Shown: positions 18,003-24,398 of the stretch, piece by piece
Position numbering within the stretch: position 1 is the first letter of the stretch
Layout: each line of letters starts with the position of its first letter
Assembly (NCBI GenBank): GCA_000333855.2
Contig: CM007332.1
Location: forward strand, 333,666-358,063
Direction: 5' to 3'
Origin: Endotrypanum monterogeii
Lineage: Eukaryota > Euglenozoa > Kinetoplastea > Trypanosomatida > Trypanosomatidae
DNA: 24,398 nucleotides
Notes under the pieces: generated by a model
What the model was told of the DNA's origin: nothing
Seen by the model: only the letters and a program-made list of their open reading frames with translations
Databases searched by the model: none
Made by a program: the position numbers and the translations under genes

Positions 18003-19811
18003 TGCTTTTTTTTTTTTTTCGCGGGGGGTTTAGGAAAAACCTATGCATGCCCATGTTCATGCCTGCTCCTCCCCCATTCCATGTACTTGTGCATCTCGTT
18101 CTCTCTCTTTTTTTGGGACAGGCGTGGTAGAGTGCTCCACCCTTGACGATGACATGAGAGTTGTTACACGCATACATGGCACGAATGTTTTTATTTATTA
18201 CTTTTCAAAAGCGCCCTCCCTTCCCCTCTCATTCGACAAGGACGGAGGTACTCTCCTCTGAAGATAGTGGGGAGGGAGGAGGGAAACGTCTCGAGGCTCA
18301 CCGCTCATACATGGATTGTGCTTCCGTAATCAATGCCCTGTGCCGGAGCGTGACTGTGTGCTGGTGGGAGGATAGGGGCAGGAAGCTAGACAGCTCAAGA
18401 GGGTTGTGTTCACCTATCTATCCCAGTGCTCATGCGTATACTATGGCTTCGTACGTGGTGTTGCCCTTGAGACTCGGCGGCTAGGCGCACCCACGAATAT
18501 AAATATCCATCAATAGAGAAATAATTACACATCTTTCGCCTCGAGTGCTGCGCTTTATCTGCTCGCTGCTGTTCTTTTTTTTTTTTTTTCACCTCCCTAC
18601 CCCTACCAGATCGTATATGTGTTGTATATATGTTTCTTATCCTCCTTCCTTTTTTTTTTTGTTTGTGTGTGTGTGTGTGTGTCTGTGTCTGTGACCAAAT
18701 GCAATCGCTCTGAAAATAAAACAAAAGTCGCAGTGCTCTCGCAGCTTTATTTTTTTTATTTTTTATTTTTGCATTGTTGCCACTCCCGGGCCGATAAACA
18801 CGCACGCACTCATATGCCCGCCGCTCTCTACCATCTGCCCGTATATGTGCTTGCGCTCACCCATGTGCAATTCTTACTCGACCGTCCCCCTCCTTCTCCA
18901 TCATCGTCACAAATTTTTTTTCTGTTTAAATAAACCCGAACTATTTTTTTTTTTTGTCCTTCAGCTCCCCATTCCTTTTCCTTTGCTTCCGTTATCGTTT
19001 TCTTTTGCTGTCATCTGTTTCCTGCCCGTCTCGTTTTTTTTTCTGCACCTTCGGCCCTCCTCCTACAGTTTCGGGTGGTGCAGAGCATCCCTTTTTTTTC
19101 TCTTCTATTTATTTATCATTCCGATACATTCATCGCTCTATTCTCACGTTGGGCGTCAGCACGACAAACAAAAAGGGTGTGTCTGTGTGTGTGTGTGTGT
19201 GTCGTGCGCAAGATGATGCACTCACACACGCACACAACAAAGGTGGCATCGACGCTCATAGCGTATTCCTTGGGCGTTTATTCATATACCAGGATTGTGC
19301 TGACCTGCGCCCTGGCTGCACTACTGACAAGGAATTCTCTTTTTTTCTTTTGTTATTTCTTTTCATTCGCTCTTAAACTTTTGACTTCTCTATCGTGTCT
19401 CCTGTTTTCGCTTCTCTCTGCTACTTGAGCTTCGTCGCATTGCGGACCCGTCATTACAGCCCCACCCTGTGCATTGCACACATCCACATTCACCAATCGA
19501 ACAATCGCTCGATCTATCCATTCACATATATATATATATATATAATGTAGGTGCTCTTCTAAACCACGCATCACACATCCCGCCTTATTTGTGCCTCTCG
19601 CCGCTGTAGCGCCTTGGAGACACCTCGGCCGATCTTTCTCGGCGAAAAAACACACAAAGCACCTTTATCCCTCAGTCCAACTTCTCCAGTGTACAAAAGA
19701 ATTTCTTTTTTCAATATATTTTATCCTAGCTTCATAACCAGCGCAGGTGTGTGTGTGTGTGTGTGTACACTCCTTCAGCACGGTTTAGCGATTAAATACT
19801 CCCCTGTCGAA

Positions 19812-19866
19812 CATCTCTTCTCACCATCCTTCTCTTCTTCTTTTTTCCTTTCTGTGTGCCCTGCAG
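19812..19866 (+). promoter_or_regulatory. Candidate spliced-leader acceptor for PSA
   Basis: A long, nearly pure pyrimidine tract (about 19812-19850) is followed by CTGCAG with the AG at 19865-19866. This gives a 223-nt leader without any ATG before the PSA start at 20090. A second good tract and AG (20026-20027) would shorten the leader to about 62 nt. The GTG that opens the frame at 19856 lies before the first acceptor and so would not be in the mRNA. Confidence 0.6.
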
Positions 19867-20089
19867 TCGAAGACTCAGCGATCTGCACACACCTACACCC
19901 ACCTACACCCACCCACACAGAGATACACGCACGGTTAGTGTCGCCAGCCCCACACGCAGCTGCCCTGTTCGTCTCCCTTCCCCTGCCGACTGTCCCCGTC
20001 TCCGTTGCCCGTCCGTACGCTTTACAGGAGGCCGCCAGGTTGGGGTGATCCGCCGTGTGCCGTTGTTGCCGCTCTGTCACCTGTGTCGG

Positions 20090-22321
20090 ATGGCGCGTCG
20101 TGTGCGTCGGCTGGTGCTGGCGGCTGCGCTTGCGGCGGCGGTTGCGCTGCTGCTGTGGGGCAGCTGTGCGCCGGCTGTGCGTGCTGCCACGACAGGCCAG
20201 TTGACCACCGAGGAGCGCGCGAACACGGTGGCGGTGCTGCAGGAGTTTGCGAATGCGATCCCCGCGCTGCGGAGCAGGTGGCAGGGCGAGGACTTCTGCA
20301 GCTTCGAGTTTGTGACGTGCGACGGGACTGTCGTGCGCGTGTCGGGGATCCCTGCGGAGTTCACCGGCACGCTGCCGGAGATGCCAGCGGGCATTGACTA
20401 CACGAAGGTGATGATCACGCACCTGGACTTCTCCACGATGGGGATGTCGCTGGGTGGGTCGCTGCCGGAGAGCTGGAGCAGGTTGCAGCGGCTGAGGTCC
20501 CTGGTTCTTGTGGGCTGCAACCTGGAGGGAACACTGCCCGCGTCGTGGAGCGCGCTGACGTCGCTCGCTGAGCTAACGCTACAGGGAAACACAAGCATTA
20601 GTGGGACCCTCCCGCCGGAGTGGAGGGGGATGACTTCGATGCTGTGGCTGAAATTTGCGCAGGAGGAGCTGAGTGGCACGCTACCCGCGGAGTGGTCCGA
20701 GATGACGTCACTGAGGATGCTGGAGATCTCAGCTCCGAGCTCGATCAGCGGGACTCTCCCATTGGAGTGGAAGGGGATGTCTGCGCTCTTGTATCTGTAC
20801 GTGGATTCGGCATCGCTGGAGGGCACCCTCCCTGCTGAGTGGAGCGCGCTGCCGCGAGTGAGGCAAATTTCTTTCCGCGAGTCAAAGGTGTCCGGCACCC
20901 TTCCGGCGGAGTGGGGCAGTCTGAAGACGCTGCAGCAACTGTATCTCACCAACACGCGTACGTCTGGTGTGCTTCCCAGCGAGTGGAGTAGACTAATTAA
21001 TTTGGAGATTTTGTTTCTGCAGGGCACGCAGGTGTCGGGGACACTGCCGCCGGAGTGGAGCGCGCTGACGTCGCTGCAGCGGGTGCTGTTGACGCATTCA
21101 CTGGTGTCTGGCACGTTACCTCCGGAGTGGGCGGCGATGCGAAGCATGCGTTATATCTCTGTCCAGGGCACTCAGATTACGGGAACGTTACCCTCTGAGT
21201 GGAGCTCGTTGACAGCATTGGAAAATCTGCAGATGTCGCGCACGCAGATCTCGGGCACGCTGCCGCCAGAATGGAAATCGCTTGAAAAATTGCAACAATT
21301 GGTGGGTATCGATTCTCAGCTTTCTGGGACACTGCCCGCAGAGTGGGATTCGATGAGCGCGTTGCAGATCCTGGAGCTGACCGGTTCCTATGTTTCTGGA
21401 GCCCTTCCCCCAGAATGGGGCGCGTTGCACTCGCTCGTGAGTGTAGCAATTGCGAACACACAGATTTCTGGTCCACTACCACCTGAATGGAGCAGTATGG
21501 CGGCACTGCAGCGCTTCAATGTGACGAACAGCTCCATCTCTGGTACCCTTCCACCTGACTGGGGCTCTCTTTCCTTTCTCGAAGAGTTGCACCTCTCAGA
21601 CACAAATGTTTCTGGCACACTGCCACCGGAGTGGAGCGGGATGGAGAGCATCCGCACTGTAGCGCTGGCCAACTGCAAGCTGTATGGCGGCCTGCCCCCG
21701 TCATGGTCGGCGATGACTCGGCTGCGGGAGATCTACCTCAACGGCAACGCATTCTGCGGTTGTGTGCCCGCTTCGTGGGAGTCTATTAACGGGCTCAACG
21801 TGCACATCGAGGACGAGCACCAGGGTGAAGACTGCACGACTGAGAGGGTATGCCCAACAACGACAACGACGACCGCTGATCCCGCGCCGACGACCGATCC
21901 CGAGCCGACGACCGATCCCGAGCCGACGACCGATCCCGAGCCGACGACCGATCCCGAGCCGACGACCGATCCCGAGCCGACGACCGATCCCGAGCCGACG
22001 ACCGATCCCGAGCCGACGACCGATCCCGAGCCGACGACCGATCCCGAGCCGACGACCGATCCCGAGCCGACGACCGATCCCGAGCCGACAACTCCCGCTG
22101 AAACCGATGCACCGGAAACTATGTGCAAGATAGACGGTTGCGAGGCGTGCGGCGGCGAGGCAAATGCTCGATGTGTGAAGTGCACAGCGCAATACTTCCT
22201 CACGGAGAAGGACGAGTGCCTTCTCTACTGCAATGACGGTGCCGTCGCTGCGTCAGGCGGTGTGCTGCTGGCTGCGGCTGTATGTGTGGCGATGCTGCTG
22301 ATCGTGGGCCCGGCTGCGTGA
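20090..22321 (+). CDS. PSA: Surface antigen PSA-2/GP46-like, GPI-anchored LRR protein
   Basis: This 743-residue protein is a member of the Leishmania promastigote surface antigen family, glycoproteins of the parasite surface reported to contact macrophage complement receptor 3. In order it shows: a signal peptide (1-32, with a basic start, Ala/Leu core and cleavage likely after VRA); an N-terminal cap with the Cys pair DFCSFEFVTC (about 66-75); 19 leucine-rich repeats (about 118-567) built on SGTLPPEW; a Thr-rich stalk (about 582-671) with 11 DPEPTT units; a domain of seven Cys (about 678-713); and a hydrophobic tail (about 718-743) preceded by CNDG, as in GPI-anchored proteins. Most repeats are 24 residues, but the second and fourth are 25. 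The first ATG is 20090, and starting there places the signal peptide correctly. PSA genes usually occur in tandem arrays, so further copies may lie beyond the window. Expression is probably controlled through the 3' UTR. Confidence 0.96.
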   Translation: MARRVRRLVLAAALAAAVALLLWGSCAPAVRAATTGQLTTEERANTVAVLQEFANAIPALRSRWQGEDFCSFEFVTCDGTVVRVSGIPAEFTGTLPEMPAGIDYTKVMITHLDFSTMGMSLGGSLPESWSRLQRLRSLVLVGCNLEGTLPASWSALTSLAELTLQGNTSISGTLPPEWRGMTSMLWLKFAQEELSGTLPAEWSEMTSLRMLEISAPSSISGTLPLEWKGMSALLYLYVDSASLEGTLPAEWSALPRVRQISFRESKVSGTLPAEWGSLKTLQQLYLTNTRTSGVLPSEWSRLINLEILFLQGTQVSGTLPPEWSALTSLQRVLLTHSLVSGTLPPEWAAMRSMRYISVQGTQITGTLPSEWSSLTALENLQMSRTQISGTLPPEWKSLEKLQQLVGIDSQLSGTLPAEWDSMSALQILELTGSYVSGALPPEWGALHSLVSVAIANTQISGPLPPEWSSMAALQRFNVTNSSISGTLPPDWGSLSFLEELHLSDTNVSGTLPPEWSGMESIRTVALANCKLYGGLPPSWSAMTRLREIYLNGNAFCGCVPASWESINGLNVHIEDEHQGEDCTTERVCPTTTTTTADPAPTTDPEPTTDPEPTTDPEPTTDPEPTTDPEPTTDPEPTTDPEPTTDPEPTTDPEPTTDPEPTTDPEPTTPAETDAPETMCKIDGCEACGGEANARCVKCTAQYFLTEKDECLLYCNDGAVAASGGVLLAAAVCVAMLLIVGPAA
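21878..22093 (+). repeat. 18-bp tandem repeat encoding the DPEPTT stalk
   Basis: A variant unit encoding DPAPTT (21878-21895) is followed by 11 units of 18 bp (21896-22093). Ten of them are identical (GATCCCGAGCCGACGACC), and the last differs in its final codons. Because the unit length is a multiple of three and lacks stops, false open frames run through it in other frames and on the minus strand. Confidence 0.97.
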
Positions 22322-23184
22322 CGTGAGTGCCGTTGTCGTGTGCAGGCGTTGGTGCCCCAGGCGTCGTGGAAACTGGCCTGGATGCGCCAGCGAGTGTGTA
22401 GGCGTGTGTGTAAACAGTGGAGCAGTGACGCACTGCGCAGATGGCGGCGCTTCCACCGGGGATCTGTGTGTGTAGGTGGCGCTGTGCACGTACGCCCGTC
22501 CACGGACTCACCGCCCTCTCTAGTCCCCCTTGTACGAATATACACAATTTTTTTTTTTTGCGCGTGAATATATTTCTTGACTCCTGCTATATACATATTT
22601 TTCTTATATTGAGTTTCTGAAGTCTCCGATGTTTCTCACCAGTCGCGCGTCTCAGGTGCGAGGGGGCCGTGCAGCGTGTGTGTCTGTGTAGGCTACGTCG
22701 CTGTTGTACTCACGTTCTGTGTGGCTCGCCGTCCGTGTTGCTCCAGCAGTGTTGTATTTTTGTTTCCCTGTCTCTTGCTGATCTCTATTCTTGCTGAGTA
22801 TATCCCCTCCCCTCCCCTCCCCGCCATACACTAACCCTTTTTTTTTCGGTTTTTATTCTCCGCAGCAGTCTGTGATGCGCTGTCGTGCTTTGTTCTGCCT
22901 CGCGCTGCGGGGCCCTGTGGTGAGGGGAGCGCCATGTGCTCGGCAGCAGCCGCGCGAGCAGCAGTGGGGGCTCGGTGGCGGCGTGCTTGTGGCCACGCAA
23001 GGCCTACATCGCCTGCTCACCTCCGAGCTGTTGTTTGTCGCAGGGATGCTGTGCAGCGCACGACTGCTGTCTGCTGTGGTGACTCTCCTCCGCCCTCTCT
23101 CTGACACACACGCTCGAAGTATATCTAAATCTATAAACACAGACGTGAATGGAACACGTAGACACGCCAATAGGAGCTATACCT

Positions 23185-23220
<36 letters not shown>

Positions 23221-24398
23221 ATATGCTCGTAAGAGTGTTGCGCATACGCCTATCAGTGCATGTCACGAGTTTTTGATGTGAAGGTAATTGAATAATGATA
23301 CATTTTTTTTTTCTCGATTCTCGTCGTGGGGTGTGCTATATACAGCGATCATTCCGCAAGCACGGATCATGCGAAGTACACCCCCTGTGACTTTAGTCTA
23401 CATTGTTTCCAAGTTTTTTCCTTTTGCTGTAGACCTTCCCGGGCTAGTGAGTATCAAGACCGACGCGCGTCAGTGTCTTGTTACCGCAAAAAGTGTGAGC
23501 AGGTGTTTGTAGGTCGTCGTTCACTATACAGGCAAGTTTGCCTTCATGGCGCTGCCCCCAGAGGGCTGCCTTCCCTTCACGGTCAGTTACATAGCCTCTT
23601 ATTGCCCTGTTGCTTAGAGGTATTTCGTTTCTCCCCCTCTCCGCACATTTTTTTTTCCGGTTCACCATCATTTTTCAAATCTAATTTTTCATGTTTTTTT
23701 GTCATTTTTTTTCTCCTGTTTGAGTTTTCCCGAATGCCAGTGCGAGGGAGAAGCACCAAAGTGCGCTGCGCGTTGCAACGCTCTTGGCACGCGTGCTCGT
23801 GTGGATTGTTCGCCTATGGTGCAGGGAGACGTCCTGCTGGGGCCTCGTATCGGTAGCTGCGACTGTGGTGGAGTTGGCCCACGCACCTTGCTCCCACCTC
23901 CACCCCCACCGACACACCCAGGTCAGGTGATGCAGCAACGCCTGTAGGCCGCTCGGCTAGGCGCATTGGCTTGCCTCCAGGGGAAGCATGTGCACCCCCA
24001 CCCGTGCATCGTTGCAGTCCCCAACACGTGTGCGACTGGTGCTGGTGCCCGTATTCCTTGTGCACGCCGCTCCCCCCGACGCCGACGCCGACCCTGTCCT
24101 CCTCTGTGCTGCCCTCTCCGTAGCCCCCGCAAGCCTGCGTGCGAGCCGGCGGAGCGGGTGCCGTGTGCCATTCGCCTCTGCGCGGCGGGATGGACACGCG
24201 CGACGCCCCACCAAGCAAATGTCGGTGGCGCCTCATTGCTCATCACCCCCCCTCTCCTCTCCTGCCTTCTCCCCTCCCCTCCCTTCCCCTCCCCTCCCCT
24301 AGGCGCACGCATCCGCTGCGGGGTTCTGCGTGTGCGCACCCTTACTGTGTGCTGCCGGTGGCGTCTGCTCGTGCTTACGTCGCTCTCCTGGCACGGTG
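22322..24398. other. Downstream region of PSA
   Basis: I see no securely supported gene in these 2.1 kb. Just after the PSA stop is a GC-rich unique-looking stretch (22322-22510). Then come a T run (about 22549-22559), CCCCT repeats (about 22805-22822), a strong pyrimidine tract with CAG (22830-22865) followed by a weak small-ORF candidate (22875-23276), a CT/TA tract (about 23187-23221), T-rich sequence, and a GC-rich complex block (about 23735-24245). CCCCT repeats follow at about 24256-24300. The next gene is not reached. Confidence 0.65.
23735..24245. mobile_element. Possible degenerate retroposon remnant (SIDER-like)
   Basis: About 500 bp stand out from the surrounding T-rich simple repeats by being GC-rich, complex and free of microsatellites. 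Leishmania 3' UTRs often contain short degenerate retroposons (SIDERs) of about this size that affect mRNA stability. The position downstream of a regulated surface-antigen gene and the general look fit such an element, possibly on the minus strand. I could not identify a diagnostic signature, terminal A tail or target-site duplication, so this is a weak call. It could also be unrelated unique DNA. Confidence 0.3.

Larger units (their letters stand above)
17173..20089. other. Intercoding region, mitochondrial protein to PSA
   Basis: This is the largest gap (2.9 kb), with no supported gene. It holds the palindrome and CCCT run after the stop, a C10/T14 block (about 17379-17401), a 17-C run (17521-17537), a C/CA block passing into a GGCACA hexamer repeat (about 17940-18002), T runs, TG tracts (about 18662-18680 and 19181-19202), a TA tract (about 19525-19544), a TG tract (about 19747-19766), and the PSA leader. 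A 103-codon ATG frame at 18176-18484 has ordinary composition but no recognisable features and no clear acceptor. Confidence 0.65.

Noticed and set aside
18176..18484. 103-codon ATG frame in the gap before PSA
   Set aside because: No domain, no membrane or targeting signal, and no convincing acceptor. It is not strong enough to call a gene.
19856..20089. Extension of PSA to the GTG at 19856
   Set aside because: It lies before the likely splice acceptor, does not begin with ATG, and would bury the signal peptide 78 residues into the protein.
21701..22203. Minus-strand open frames of 96-163 codons across the PSA stalk
   Set aside because: They are periodic shadows of the 18-bp repeat (repeats such as VVGSGS or GIGRRL) with no independent support.
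1..24398. tRNA, rRNA or CRISPR array
   Set aside because: I read the gaps for tRNA B-box-like sequence, rRNA-like blocks and regularly spaced direct repeats with unique spacers and found none. A covariance-model search was not possible here, so small RNAs could be missed.

Overview
The window looks like nuclear chromosomal DNA of a trypanosomatid, most probably Leishmania or a close relative. All seven convincing genes are intronless and on the plus strand, as in one stretch of a polycistronic unit. Coding sequence fills only about 42% of the window. The long intercoding gaps are packed with TG/CA, TA, poly-T/A and poly-C/G simple repeats. Most starts follow a pyrimidine tract and an AG, as expected for spliced-leader trans-splicing. 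The last gene encodes a PSA-2/GP46-type GPI-anchored leucine-rich-repeat surface antigen, a family typical of Leishmania. The order RNase H2B, mitochondrial protein, PSA resembles what I remember of Leishmania chromosome 12, but I could not check this.

Layout. 1-1491: intercoding DNA with simple repeats. 1492-2766: BBS5, a BBSome subunit. 4148-4648: a small unknown protein with one membrane helix. 5779-8274: an RNI-type leucine-rich-repeat protein with a long C-terminal coiled coil. 9528-9854: a small DUF962/Mpo1-like membrane protein. 12446-14527: a greatly enlarged RNase H2 subunit B. 15853-17172: a protein with a mitochondrial presequence, possibly the trypanosomatid cytochrome oxidase subunit IV. 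20090-22321: PSA with 19 leucine-rich repeats and an 11-copy DPEPTT stalk. 22322-24398: downstream DNA, with a GC-rich segment that may be a degenerate retroposon and one weak small-ORF candidate.

The genes do not form a functional pathway. Neighbours in trypanosomatid polycistronic units are usually unrelated, and expression is set after transcription, largely through 3' UTRs. The most unusual DNA signals are therefore in the non-coding gaps. GC-rich perfect palindromes sit just after two stop codons. The same 14-bp core (CCCCCTCGAGGGGG) occurs in two different gaps. A 25-bp perfect inverted repeat built from CA/TG tracts encloses a TA tract, and a TA tract of at least 18 nt occurs in each of the eight gaps. 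For several genes the longest reading frame begins at a non-ATG codon, in places upstream of the likely splice acceptor. I have moved those starts to the first ATG.
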